The notes under the pieces are model-generated. The model did not search any database, had not been told where the DNA came from, and saw nothing but the letters and a program-made list of their open reading frames with translations. A stretch of 64,000 nucleotides of DNA from DASWTL01 sp966250385 (GTDB lineage: Bacteria > Bacteroidota > Bacteroidia > Sphingobacteriales > Sphingobacteriaceae), in assembly GCA_966250385.1 (NCBI GenBank), contig CBINHC010000007.1, positions 124,001 to 188,000 of the forward strand. The letters are read 5' to 3'. Each line of letters starts with the position of its first letter. Positions within the stretch are counted from its first letter, which is position 1. This document shows, piece by piece, positions 8,773-17,360 of the stretch. The position numbers were made by a program, and so were the translations under genes.

Positions 8773-8807
8773 AAGTCCGGAATATGTTTCCGGACTTTTT
8801 TATTTTT
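8773..8807 (+). terminator. Intrinsic terminator after speA
   Basis: A 10-bp perfect stem (8773-8782 with 8788-8797) with a 5-nt loop runs straight into a T-rich tract to 8807. It closes the arginine deiminase-CtlX-speA run. Confidence 0.9.
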
Positions 8808-8808
8808 A
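8801..8808 (+). promoter_or_regulatory. -7 element of DUF695 lipoprotein gene (leaderless-type)
   Basis: TATTTTTA (7 of 8 to TAnnTTTG) ends 3 nt before the ATG at 8812. It overlaps the T tract of the speA terminator, so the T run may be the whole reason for the match. Confidence 0.35.
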
Positions 8809-8811
8809 GCG

Positions 8812-9369
8812 ATGCGAATACTGGTCCCCCTACTCTTCCTGGCCCTCCTGATCACGGCCTGCTCCGGCCAGGAGAATCCCGATATGAAAGCAAGAAGGCA
8901 ATTGTCAGCCATAGCTGACAGCGTCGGCCGGCCTCAGCCGGACACCTTGCATTTCGTGGTCGACGACAACCCCTGTTATGCGGTAATTGACCGCCGGTAC
9001 CGGAATTTCACGCACAGGTCGGAATTCCCGCTTTCTCTCTTTATTACCATTGAGACACTGAAAAAAGACCGGAACGGACATCCCGATCAGGAAGAGGCGC
9101 GGGCCCACAGCGCGCTCCAATCCGACATCACCCGCTCCCTGGATGCCATCTCGGTAAATGCCTATCTCGGCAAAACAACGATGAACGGGTTCCAGGATCT
9201 GATCTACTATATCAGGGAAGAGGACCGGGAAAAGATTCAGGCAAGGCTGCAGGAATTAAAGCAACGGGAACCGCGCATACGGGAATATTCCGTTGAAAAG
9301 GACCCGGAGTGGGAGGCCGTCTCCGAATTCTTTCAGGCTATGGAGCAGGAGCTCTCTCCTGCGCCTTAA
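8812..9369 (+). CDS. DUF695-like lipoprotein
   Basis: A 185-aa protein of unknown function. The N-terminus is a lipoprotein signal with lipobox LITAC (Cys17), so it is predicted to be anchored in the outer membrane or periplasmic face. The rest resembles the DUF695 family: FPLSLFITIETLKKDRNGHP, a glutamate-rich helix, then AYLGKTTMNGFQDLIYYI and a terminal EKDPEWEAVSEFF segment. Its stop codon overlaps that of the convergent pseudouridine synthase gene in a shared TTAA. The family assignment rests on remembered motif order, and no function is proposed. Confidence 0.75.
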   Translation: MRILVPLLFLALLITACSGQENPDMKARRQLSAIADSVGRPQPDTLHFVVDDNPCYAVIDRRYRNFTHRSEFPLSLFITIETLKKDRNGHPDQEEARAHSALQSDITRSLDAISVNAYLGKTTMNGFQDLIYYIREEDREKIQARLQELKQREPRIREYSVEKDPEWEAVSEFFQAMEQELSPAP

Positions 9370-10085
9370 CTGTCGAACTGCTCCAGCTGCTTCACCAGGG
9401 TGGCAAAGTCTTTCGGATAGGGCGCCGTGATGGTCATGGATTCTTCTTCATTGATCCGGAAGGTGATCTCACGCGCATGGAGCGCAAAGCGCTTCATGAT
9501 CGGCTGTTCCTCCTGATCTTTGCCCAGCCGATATCCCCGCTTGATATTTGAAAGAAAGACCGGCTTGCCCCCGTACATGGAATCTCCGGCGATGGAAGCT
9601 TTCTGGGAAGCCAGGTGGATCCGGATCTGGTGCATCCTTCCGGTCACGGGCCGGCATTCCACCAGCGTATAGTGTTTGAAGAACTGCAGGGAACGGAACC
9701 ACGTCTCAGCGGATTTGCCTTCGGCGCGGCTGATGGTCACATTCTTATTACCGAGGTTCAGAATCGGAAGATCCACTTTCAGGTCCTCGAACACATGAGT
9801 ACCGTCGATGACCGCGTGATAGACCTTATTTACCTTCCTCCGCTCAAACTGCATGGAGACCAGCCTGTAGGCTTCAGGATTTTTGGCTATGATCAACGCC
9901 CCCGAAGTCTCCTTGTCCAGCCTGTGACAAATCTGGGCATCGGGCGTATACTGGCGGGCCAGCCTCAGCAGGTTGATCTCACCGCCCTCACGTTCGTCCA
10001 GTGACGTCAGAAACGGCGGCTTGTTAACAACGATCAGGTCATCGTTTTCAAATAGAATTATATCCTGGAATTTGGGAAACTTCAC
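9366..10085 (-). CDS. RluA-family pseudouridine synthase
   Basis: RNA pseudouridine synthase modifying rRNA or tRNA uridines. The 239-aa protein holds the family's motif I, ICHRLDKETSG, with catalytic Asp57, and GRMHQIRIHLA further on. It begins directly with the catalytic domain (LIVVNKPP) and has no S4 domain, like the short RluA/TruC types; the exact target is not readable. The start is GTG at 10083-10085: a perfect -7 box (TACTTTTG) ends 4 nt upstream, as for several other genes here, and no ATG is close. Confidence 0.9.
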   Translation of the reverse strand: MKFPKFQDIILFENDDLIVVNKPPFLTSLDEREGGEINLLRLARQYTPDAQICHRLDKETSGALIIAKNPEAYRLVSMQFERRKVNKVYHAVIDGTHVFEDLKVDLPILNLGNKNVTISRAEGKSAETWFRSLQFFKHYTLVECRPVTGRMHQIRIHLASQKASIAGDSMYGGKPVFLSNIKRGYRLGKDQEEQPIMKRFALHAREITFRINEEESMTITAPYPKDFATLVKQLEQFDS

Positions 10086-10089
10086 GGTG

Positions 10090-10097
10090 CAAAAGTA
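10090..10097 (-). promoter_or_regulatory. -7 element of the RluA-family gene (leaderless-type, GTG start)
   Basis: Minus-strand TACTTTTG is a perfect TAnnTTTG and ends 4 nt before the GTG. This spacing matches the other leaderless-type genes and supports the unusual start codon. Confidence 0.6.
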
Positions 10098-10115
10098 GCA
10101 GAAAAACCGGTAAGG

Positions 10116-10808
10116 CTATAATTCCGCTTCAAACTTGTACCCCACTCCTTTAACGGTAGAGACATACTTTTCGCCGAGCTTTTCGCGGAGCTTCCGGACA
10201 TGGACATCGATGGTCCGGTTGGTGACCACCACGGATTCCTCCCAGATGTTCTTGAGGATCACATCCCGCTGGAATACCTTTCCGGGCTTTGAGGCCAGCA
10301 GATACAGCAGTTCGAATTCTTTTTTAGCAAGAATGATCTTCTCCGCTCCGCGGTAGACCAGGTAGGCGTCCCGGTCGATCATCAGGTCCGAAACCAGCAG
10401 CCGGTTCTCCCGGGAATCTTCCGCAGGGACATTCCGCCTCAGAATGGCATTGATCCTGCTGGCCAGGGCCCGGGGCTTGATGGGTTTGGCGATGTAATCG
10501 TCGGCACCGACATTGAATCCTGCGATCTCCGAATACTCCTCACTCCGGGCGGTCAGAAACACCATGAACGTGTTCTTAAAGTCCGGCAGACCCCGCAGAA
10601 TCCGGCAGGCTTCGATTCCGTCCATCACGGGCATCATGATATCCAGGATGATCAGGTCCGGAATATTTTTCTGGGCCATTTCAACGGCTTCCTTACCGTT
10701 CCGGGCTGTACTGACCTGGTAACCTTCCTTCGTCAGGTTGTACTCGATCAGTTCAAGAATATCCGGTTCATCGTCTACAATGAGGATCTTATGTTTAGCA
10801 GTACTCAT
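10116..10808 (-). CDS. OmpR/PhoB-family response regulator
   Basis: Two-component DNA-binding response regulator of 230 aa. The receiver domain (about 8-122) has the acidic pair VDDE at 11-14, phosphoacceptor Asp56 in LIILDIMMP, and Lys in the YIAKPIKP loop. The C-terminal winged helix (about 135-228) ends in IDVHVRKLREKLG and VKGVGYKF. No histidine kinase gene is adjacent on either side, so it is an orphan within the window. It resembles PhoB-like regulators, but the signal cannot be told. An upstream TACCTTAG on the same strand may be its -7 element. Confidence 0.93.
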   Translation of the reverse strand: MSTAKHKILIVDDEPDILELIEYNLTKEGYQVSTARNGKEAVEMAQKNIPDLIILDIMMPVMDGIEACRILRGLPDFKNTFMVFLTARSEEYSEIAGFNVGADDYIAKPIKPRALASRINAILRRNVPAEDSRENRLLVSDLMIDRDAYLVYRGAEKIILAKKEFELLYLLASKPGKVFQRDVILKNIWEESVVVTNRTIDVHVRKLREKLGEKYVSTVKGVGYKFEAEL

Positions 10809-10886
10809 TTCGTTTATTTATGCCACTAAGGTATCGCCCGAAAAGAAAGGCAGTGTTAAGCCGGTATTAATAAATTGTAAAGTCCC

Positions 10887-11981
10887 CTACTGCAGGTTTT
10901 TCTGCAGGAATGCTTCCAGTTCTGCGCCGCGCAGGTTTTTGGCGACAATTTTCCCGGACGGATCCACCATAAAGGATGCCGGAATCCCCTCGACCTTATA
11001 CTGCATGGCCACCTTGCTGTCCCAGCGCTTCAGTTCCGACACGTGGTCCCAGGTCAGCTGATCCTGGTTGATAGCCCGTATCCAGTCGTCCCGGTCGTCA
11101 TCAAGCGACACCCCGAAGACAGTGAAGCCTTTGTCCTTGAACCTCCGGTACTGCGCAACCACATTGGGATTTTCTGACCGGCACGGTCCGCACCACGAGG
11201 CCCAGAAATCCAGCAGTACGTATTTTCCGCGCAGATCGGATAATTTCATTTCCTTCCCGGCGGGTGTCGGCAGGCTGAAATCCGGGGCCACCTGCCCGAC
11301 AGAAACAGGCTTGACACCCATCATTCTGGTCACAAACGACTGAACGGCCCGGTTATCGGGAAACTTCTCCTTAATATCCTCAGCATACCTGATCAGCTGC
11401 TCTTCATAACGGGCCGGGTCCACCGTACCGGCAGCATAGAACCCGGCCAGGGTTCCTTTGTTCTTCTCGGCGAACCGCATGGCCTCGTCTCCGTAACCTT
11501 CCACGTTCTGCTGGAGCCGCGGGAGCATCTCATTATAGATCGCTTCCTTATTTTCCGGATCCTTGGCAACCCTGGCGCTGTATTCCTCCTGCAGCTGGCG
11601 GTAAACCGCGCTGTATTTGGAACTCACCGCGTTAAACTCCCGGATCCTGTCGGATTCTTCCGACCCTTTCACGGAGTAGGCATTCGTCTGATCCGCCAGG
11701 TCAGCTGAGACCTCAATGGCATCCCCGTTCGAGGCGACCACCAGGTAGTTCTTATCACCGGCTTCCAGGGTATAGAAATTCGGTTCTTCCGCAGCACGCG
11801 TAAACCTGAACTCGTTGTTCTCATTCAGAAAAGCTGAATCCACGACCTGGTCGGTCTCATAAAGAAGTACCTTTTTGACGCCGGCAGCGTTTTCCAGCTT
11901 ACCGGAAATGGTGAACCGGTCGTTGTCCTTGCAGGATACAAGGGCCACCAGGGCGAGAGCAATAAACGAAAGTTTCTTCAC
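10887..11981 (-). CDS. TlpA-like thiol-disulfide oxidoreductase lipoprotein
   Basis: Envelope thioredoxin-fold protein of 364 aa. It has a lipoprotein signal with LVSC (Cys17), an N-terminal DUF4369-like beta domain (about 22-105: DRFTISGKLENAAGVKKVLL), a helical linker, and a TlpA/AhpC-TSA domain (about 228-364) with the redox motif WCGPC (Cys264, Cys267) and a cis-Pro loop VEGIPASFMVDP. It probably reduces or isomerises disulfides in exported proteins. Its ATG overlaps the gatB stop by 4 nt (ATGA), indicating translational coupling to an unrelated core gene. Confidence 0.9.
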   Translation of the reverse strand: MKKLSFIALALVALVSCKDNDRFTISGKLENAAGVKKVLLYETDQVVDSAFLNENNEFRFTRAAEEPNFYTLEAGDKNYLVVASNGDAIEVSADLADQTNAYSVKGSEESDRIREFNAVSSKYSAVYRQLQEEYSARVAKDPENKEAIYNEMLPRLQQNVEGYGDEAMRFAEKNKGTLAGFYAAGTVDPARYEEQLIRYAEDIKEKFPDNRAVQSFVTRMMGVKPVSVGQVAPDFSLPTPAGKEMKLSDLRGKYVLLDFWASWCGPCRSENPNVVAQYRRFKDKGFTVFGVSLDDDRDDWIRAINQDQLTWDHVSELKRWDSKVAMQYKVEGIPASFMVDPSGKIVAKNLRGAELEAFLQKNLQ

Positions 11982-13441
11982 TGTATTTGTTTTAATTTTG
12001 TTTCAATTAAACGACTGGCGGTTTTCGGATCCGCCTTTCCTTTGGAGCGTTTCATGAACTCTCCCATAAATAATCCTAAAACGCCTTTTTTCCCATTTTT
12101 ATATTCGCGGATCTTTTCAGGAAACATCTTCAGGACCTCGTCGGCCAGCCGGTCCATCTCATCTTCTCCGGCGCTGATGAGCACATTCAGCCGGGCGGCC
12201 AGGTCGGCAGCCGGAATCCCGGGGCTTTCGACCATGGCCGGGAATACATCTTTTGAGGCGACCGAGAAACTGATTTTTCCCTGGCCGATCAGTTCGATCA
12301 GCTCGGCGAGCCGTTGTGCGGGAACCGGAAATGTGGTTGCTCCCGTTTCATTCATCCGCGAACGGACCGGGCCGTTTATCCAGTTAGCCGCAGCCTTGTA
12401 ATTACCTGTACAGGCGATGACTTCCTCGAAATATCCTGCAGTCTCCTGATCGTCTCCGATGAGGGCGGCGTCGTATCCGGACAACCCGTACCGGGTCTGG
12501 AGCCGCTGCACCAGCTGCTCCGGTAATTCGGGAAGTTCCGCAGCGACCGACTCCACGTAGGCCTCCGTCAGCAGTACTGGCGGAAGGTCGGGTTCCGGAA
12601 AATAACGGTAATCATTGGCCATTTCCTTACTCCGCAATGGCGTGGTAAGCCCGGTTCCCGCATCAAAGTTCAGCGTATTCTGTTCGATGACCTCTCCTTT
12701 CAACGCCAGCTCACACTGCCGTTGAAACTCCACCTGGATCGCCCGCTGCAGGTTACGGATCGAATTGAGGTTCTTCACTTCGCAGCGGTTTCCATATCCG
12801 GACGCCCCCTTTTTCCGGATGGATATATTCGCATCACACCGGAGACTCCCTTCTTCCATGTTCCCATCCGAAATACCCAGAAACCGGACCAGTTTCCGGA
12901 TGGAAGTCAGGCAGGCCCCCGCTTCTTCGGCCGACCGGATATCAGGCTCGGAGACGATTTCGATCAGCGGTACGCCGGCCCGGTTCAGGTCGATCAGCGT
13001 ATGGCGGTCATCCTGGTCATGCAGGCTCTTACCGGCATCTTCCTCCAGATGGATCCGGTTGATGCGGATGACTGTGGAATCACCGTCTCGGGTCTTCACC
13101 TGCAGGGTTCCGTCCTTGCAGATCGGCAGGGCATCCTGGGTGATCTGGTATCCCTTGGGCAGATCAGCATAGAAATAGTTCTTCCGGTCAAACCGGTTCT
13201 CCAGGTTGATGGCACAGCCCAGGGCCAGCCCCATCTTAACCGCAAAAGCAACCGCCTTCTCATTCAGAAAGGGCAGGCTTCCGGGCAGGCCCAGGGAAAC
13301 CGGGCTCACATGCTCATTGGGGACGCTGGTGAAGGATGCCGGATCGGCAGAAAAAATTTTTGAGTCGGTAGATAACTGAACATGTACTTCCAGACCCACT
13401 ACCAGTTCGAACTGTTCCGTAACGTCTGAAAAAGATGCCAT
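11978..13441 (-). CDS. gatB: Aspartyl/glutamyl-tRNA amidotransferase subunit B
   Basis: Subunit B of the GatCAB transamidase, which converts misacylated Glu-tRNA-Gln and/or Asp-tRNA-Asn using ammonia supplied by GatA. The 487 aa include FELVVGLEVHVQL near the start, the FDRKNYFYADLPKGYQI signature, DANISIRKKG, NDYRYFPEPDLPP, and the C-terminal YqeY-like tail ending LGLFMGEFMKRSKGKADP. gatA and gatC are not in the window. A TATATTTG box lies 25 nt upstream. It is followed directly by the tlpA-like gene with a 4-nt overlap. Confidence 0.97.
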   Translation of the reverse strand: MASFSDVTEQFELVVGLEVHVQLSTDSKIFSADPASFTSVPNEHVSPVSLGLPGSLPFLNEKAVAFAVKMGLALGCAINLENRFDRKNYFYADLPKGYQITQDALPICKDGTLQVKTRDGDSTVIRINRIHLEEDAGKSLHDQDDRHTLIDLNRAGVPLIEIVSEPDIRSAEEAGACLTSIRKLVRFLGISDGNMEEGSLRCDANISIRKKGASGYGNRCEVKNLNSIRNLQRAIQVEFQRQCELALKGEVIEQNTLNFDAGTGLTTPLRSKEMANDYRYFPEPDLPPVLLTEAYVESVAAELPELPEQLVQRLQTRYGLSGYDAALIGDDQETAGYFEEVIACTGNYKAAANWINGPVRSRMNETGATTFPVPAQRLAELIELIGQGKISFSVASKDVFPAMVESPGIPAADLAARLNVLISAGEDEMDRLADEVLKMFPEKIREYKNGKKGVLGLFMGEFMKRSKGKADPKTASRLIETKLKQIQ

Positions 13442-13466
13442 ATCTGATTAGAGTCGTAAATAAAAC

Positions 13467-13474
13467 CAAATATA
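13467..13474 (-). promoter_or_regulatory. -7 element of the gatB promoter
   Basis: Minus-strand TATATTTG is a perfect TAnnTTTG match, 25 nt before the gatB ATG at 13441. Confidence 0.45.
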
Positions 13475-13497
13475 CCCTTTTTCAGCCAGAAAGTCCA

Positions 13498-14166
13498 TCA
13501 GGGTTGCTCCCGATCGGTTCCGCCCTTGCCCAGATCTTTCCTGGGAACGGTCCTGAATATCACATCCCAGAGTGTCGAGCTGACCCCGAAACCGTGGTCC
13601 GGATACTTGTAGTGGTGCAGGTGGTGATTACGCCAGAGTGCTTTGAACCGCTTCGGCGGCGGGTACCTGTGGATCGCATAATGCATGGAAACATAGATCA
13701 GGTAACCGATCAGAAACCCGGGAAAGAAAGCAAACGCGTAGCCCCCGCTGCCCGTAAAAAGGCGGAACAGCAGATACTGGAGCAAGAATACGACGATGGC
13801 GAAGAAAACGCTGGGTACGGGGGGCATGAACAGGCGCTCCTTATCCCGCGGGTATTCATGGTGGGTACCATGAAAAATGTAGACGATACGTTTCCCCAGT
13901 GCGCTTGTGGCCTCATAATGAAACAGGTACCGGTGGGCCATATATTCAAAAAGGGTCCAGCTGAACATCCCGGTGAAAAAGACTCCGGCGATCAGTCCGG
14001 GAGAATAATTCAAATAAGATGAGCTGTAGTATAGGAGATATGCCGAAAGCGGTATATAAATAGCGTAGATTACCCACGGCCGGGTCTTGCTCAAAGCTTC
14101 AAGAACGGGATTTTCAAAGATTTTTGCCTGACCCTGATTGTGTATCCTGTTCTCCATATTCGACAT
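13498..14166 (-). CDS. Fatty acid hydroxylase / sterol desaturase-family membrane protein
   Basis: Di-iron membrane oxygenase family, 222 aa. Histidine clusters give the metal site: HRYLFH, HGTHHEYP, HYAIHRYP and HHLHHYKYPDHGFG. Hydrophobic stretches near residues 35-75 and 115-150 form about four membrane spans. The order and spacing resemble fatty acid 2-hydroxylases, which hydroxylate lipid acyl chains, for example in sphingolipids; Bacteroidota often make these. Substrate is inferred only from family. It lies alone between alaS and gatB on the same strand, with the alaS terminator just upstream of it. Confidence 0.88.
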   Translation of the reverse strand: MSNMENRIHNQGQAKIFENPVLEALSKTRPWVIYAIYIPLSAYLLYYSSSYLNYSPGLIAGVFFTGMFSWTLFEYMAHRYLFHYEATSALGKRIVYIFHGTHHEYPRDKERLFMPPVPSVFFAIVVFLLQYLLFRLFTGSGGYAFAFFPGFLIGYLIYVSMHYAIHRYPPPKRFKALWRNHHLHHYKYPDHGFGVSSTLWDVIFRTVPRKDLGKGGTDREQP

Positions 14167-14185
14167 AGATTAGTCCGGACTTATG

Positions 14186-14233
14186 GAAAAACGGTTGAAA
14201 AATTCAAATTGTTTTTCTGAATTTTCCAACCGT
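14186..14233 (-). terminator. Intrinsic terminator after alaS
   Basis: Arms 14218-14233 and 14191-14206 pair over 16 positions with one mismatch around an 11-nt loop. On the minus strand the stem is followed by TTTTT. It separates alaS from the fatty acid hydroxylase gene. Confidence 0.85.
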
Positions 14234-14252
14234 CCGCAGCAAAATATAGTCG

Positions 14253-16877
14253 TTATCCGATATAGGTCTCGGCTTTCCGGAGAACCGCATCAAGGCCGCC
14301 CGCGTCCTTACCCCCTGCGGTGGCAAAGAACGGCTGACCGCCGCCCCCGCCCTGAATCTCGCGGGCCAGTTCCTTGACGATGTTGCCGGCATGCAGTCCT
14401 TTATCCCGAACCAGGTCTTCAGAAACCATCACGGTAATATTCGGCTTGCCCTGGAAATCCGCAGCCAGAACCATAAACAGGTTGTCCGCGCCTTCCTTTA
14501 AGCCATAGGCCAGGTTCTTGACGGCCTCGGCATTGGGCAGGTTCACCTTCTCGATCAGTACCCGGACGCCGTTGACGGTCCGGATCTTCTTCACCAGGTC
14601 GGCTTTCAGATTACCGGCCTTTTCAAGGATGCTTTTCTCGACCTCCTTTTTCAGACGGGCATTCTCCTCCATGAGGCTTTCCACCGACCGGATCAGGTCC
14701 TGCGGATTTTTCAGCAGCTGCCTGAGCCCGCTGACCAGTTTGTTCTGTTCCGAGATATAGGCCTCCGCCCGTTCGCCGGTAATGGCCTCGATCCGGCGTA
14801 CCCCTGCGGCCACCGCACTTTCAGAAACGATCCTGAAATAACCGATCTGCCCGGTGGCTGCGACATGGCATCCGCCGCATAATTCTTTGGAGTAGGAATC
14901 GTCAAAGGTGATCACCCGGACGAAGTCGCCGTACTTCTCCCCGAAGAGCGCTGTCACGCCGGATTTAACGGCTTCCTGGTATGGCACATCGCGCTCCTCC
15001 TTTTTAACGATGTTCTGACGGATCTTCCGGTTGACGATCGATTCGATCTGTGAGATCTCCTCGTCTGTAACCTTGGCAAAGTGCGAAAAGTCAAACCGGA
15101 GATAGTCGGCATTCACCAGGGAACCCTTCTGGTTCACATGTTTGCCCAGAACCGTCTTAAGAGCCGCATGAAGCAAATGGGTCGCCGAGTGGTTGTTCTC
15201 GGTCAGCCGGCGTTTCTCTTCATCCACAACGGCATAAAACCCGCCCTGCGGATCTTCCGGCAGCACATCCGTAAAGTGAACGATCAGGTTATTTTCCTTC
15301 CGGGTATCGGTGATCTCGACGCTGAACATCCGGCTGTGATCCTCCAGACGGCCGGTATCGCCAACCTGGCCCCCGGACTCGGCATAAAACGGCGTCCTGT
15401 CCAGTACGATCTGGTACTGTTCCCTGCCCCGGGCGGTGATTTTCCGGTATTTCAGGATGGATGCCGGGGTCTCCAGGGTTTCGTAGCCGACGAACTCGAC
15501 TTCCTCACTGTCCTTCAGGACAACCCAGTCGCCCGTATCAACGGCAGTAGCCGCCCGGGAACGGTTCTTCTGCTCCTCGAGGGCCTTATGGAACCCGTCC
15601 ATATCGACCTGGAGACCGTTTTCCCTTGCCATGAGCTCGGTCAGGTCGATGGGGAATCCGTAGGTATCATATAACTCGAACGCGAAATCGCCGTGGACCC
15701 GGTCGTGGTCGGCAATAAACTTTTCAAAACGCTGCACCCCGGTGGCCAGCGTCCTCAGAAACGAAAGTTCCTCTTCCAGGACCACCTTCTGTACGAAGTC
15801 CTGCTGGGACTTCAGTTCGTGGAATACTCCGTCGAACTGTTCGGCCAGCACCGGTACCAGTTTATGAAGGAACGGCTCCTTGAAACCGAGGAACGTGTAG
15901 GCGTACCGGACGGCCCGGCGCAGGATCCTGCGAATCACATAGCCGGCCTTATTGTTGGATGGAAGCTGGCCGTCCGCGATCGCAAAGGCAATGGCCCTGA
16001 TATGATCCGCCATGACCCGCATCGCGATGTCGGTTTTTTCCATGCTTTCGCCGGAACGGTATGCGATGCCGCTTTCCTGGGAAATAAACCGGATCAGCGG
16101 CTGGAACACGTCCGTATCATAATTGGAAGTCTTTTTCTGCAGCACGCGAACCAGGCGTTCCAGACCCATCCCCGTATCCACATGCGCCTTGGCGAGCTTC
16201 TCAAGGCTCCCGTTCTTCAGGCGGTTGAACTGGATAAATACGTTGTTCCAGATCTCGATGACCTGCGGATGATCGGCGTTGACCAGTGCCCTGCCGTCGG
16301 TCGCCTTCCGTTCTTCGGCAGGCCGGCAGTCCACATGGATCTCCGTACACGGGCCGCAGGGCCCGGTGTCACCCATTTCCCAGAAATTATCTTTCTTGTT
16401 GCCCAGCAGGATCCGGTCCTCGCTGATATGCTGTTTCCAGAAATCATACGCTTCCTGATCTTTCGGCAGACCATCCTTCTCATCTCCTTCAAAAACCGTC
16501 ACGTAGAGCTGATCTTTCGGTATCCCGTATACTGAGGTCAGCAGCTCCCAGCTCCAGGCGATGGCTTCCTCCTTGAAGTAATCGCCGAAGCTCCAGTTGC
16601 CCAGCATCTCGAACATGGTGTGATGATAGGTATCGATCCCCACTTCTTCCAGATCGTTATGTTTTCCGGATACGCGTAAACAGCGCTGGGTATCGGCCAC
16701 ACGGCTATGCCGGGCGGGCGCCTCACCAAGGAAAATATCTTTGAACTGGTTCATCCCTGCATTGGTGAACATCAGCGTCGGGTCATTCTTCACTACTATG
16801 GGGGCAGACGGAACTATCTGGTGCGATTTACTTGCAAAAAAGTCTAAAAAAGCCTTCCTTATTTCTTTAGTGGTCAT
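14253..16877 (-). CDS. alaS: Alanyl-tRNA synthetase
   Basis: Class II synthetase charging tRNA-Ala, 874 aa, full family length. The N-terminal catalytic domain starts with EIRKAFLDFFASKSH and contains VDTGMGLERL. The editing domain has the zinc-binding HSATHLLHAAL and CGGCHVAATGQIG. The C-terminal DHHA1-like domain ends GGGGGQPFFATAGGKD. A perfect -7 box (TAACTTTG) ends 4 nt before the ATG, predicting a leaderless message, and a strong terminator follows. It diverges from a MerR-family regulator gene. Confidence 0.97.
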   Translation of the reverse strand: MTTKEIRKAFLDFFASKSHQIVPSAPIVVKNDPTLMFTNAGMNQFKDIFLGEAPARHSRVADTQRCLRVSGKHNDLEEVGIDTYHHTMFEMLGNWSFGDYFKEEAIAWSWELLTSVYGIPKDQLYVTVFEGDEKDGLPKDQEAYDFWKQHISEDRILLGNKKDNFWEMGDTGPCGPCTEIHVDCRPAEERKATDGRALVNADHPQVIEIWNNVFIQFNRLKNGSLEKLAKAHVDTGMGLERLVRVLQKKTSNYDTDVFQPLIRFISQESGIAYRSGESMEKTDIAMRVMADHIRAIAFAIADGQLPSNNKAGYVIRRILRRAVRYAYTFLGFKEPFLHKLVPVLAEQFDGVFHELKSQQDFVQKVVLEEELSFLRTLATGVQRFEKFIADHDRVHGDFAFELYDTYGFPIDLTELMARENGLQVDMDGFHKALEEQKNRSRAATAVDTGDWVVLKDSEEVEFVGYETLETPASILKYRKITARGREQYQIVLDRTPFYAESGGQVGDTGRLEDHSRMFSVEITDTRKENNLIVHFTDVLPEDPQGGFYAVVDEEKRRLTENNHSATHLLHAALKTVLGKHVNQKGSLVNADYLRFDFSHFAKVTDEEISQIESIVNRKIRQNIVKKEERDVPYQEAVKSGVTALFGEKYGDFVRVITFDDSYSKELCGGCHVAATGQIGYFRIVSESAVAAGVRRIEAITGERAEAYISEQNKLVSGLRQLLKNPQDLIRSVESLMEENARLKKEVEKSILEKAGNLKADLVKKIRTVNGVRVLIEKVNLPNAEAVKNLAYGLKEGADNLFMVLAADFQGKPNITVMVSEDLVRDKGLHAGNIVKELAREIQGGGGGQPFFATAGGKDAGGLDAVLRKAETYIG

Positions 16878-16881
16878 GTTG

Positions 16882-16889
16882 CAAAGTTA
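16882..16889 (-). promoter_or_regulatory. -7 element of alaS (leaderless-type)
   Basis: Minus-strand TAACTTTG is a perfect TAnnTTTG ending 4 nt before the ATG at 16877. Confidence 0.6.
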
Positions 16890-17001
16890 ATTTTTTGTAC
16901 TGAAGTTCAGGAAGGATTTGACAGCAAGTGATAGGGATTCCGGACACACCAAAAACACCGCATACGGGTGTCCCGGGCTATGGCAGGCAAAAATTCTTTC
17001 T

Positions 17002-17009
17002 TACTTTTA
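17002..17009 (+). promoter_or_regulatory. -7 element of the MerR-family gene (leaderless-type)
   Basis: TACTTTTA (7 of 8) ends 3 nt before the ATG at 17013. It argues against the in-frame upstream ATG at 16968, which would precede the promoter. Confidence 0.5.
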
Positions 17010-17012
17010 CGC

Positions 17013-17348
17013 ATGCCTTATAAAGAAAGAGATATTACCAAGCTTTACTATACGATGGGGGAAGTGACGGAAATGTTTGACGTAAACGCTTCTCAGATCC
17101 GCTTCTATGAACGGGAGTTCGATATCCTGCAGCCCAAGAAGAACAAGAAAGGCAACCGGCTGTTCACCCCGGAGGACGTTGAGAACCTGAAGATCATCTT
17201 CAACCTGGTCAAAGACCGGGGCTTCACGCTGCAGGGTGCCCGGGAATACCTGAAATCCAATAAAGACGAGGTGAAAGAAAACCAAAAGATCATTGATTCG
17301 TTAGAGCGGGTAAAACAGTTCCTTCTGGAGGTGAAGGAGCAATTGTAG
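17013..17348 (+). CDS. MerR-family transcriptional regulator
   Basis: Small DNA-binding regulator of 111 aa. The N-terminal winged-helix has YYTMGEVTEMFDVNASQIRFYEREFDIL, the MerR recognition helix-turn-helix, then RLFTPEDVENLKIIFNLVKDRGFTLQGAREYL. A short coiled-coil tail (ENQKIIDSLERVKQFLLEVKEQL) would form the dimer. There is no separate effector domain and no cysteine cluster, so a metal-sensing role is not supported. The start at 17013 is chosen over 16968 because the family motif begins there and a -7 box sits 3 nt upstream. It is followed after 12 nt by a lipid kinase gene. Confidence 0.9.
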   Translation: MPYKERDITKLYYTMGEVTEMFDVNASQIRFYEREFDILQPKKNKKGNRLFTPEDVENLKIIFNLVKDRGFTLQGAREYLKSNKDEVKENQKIIDSLERVKQFLLEVKEQL

Positions 17349-17360
17349 AACCCCGGCCGA

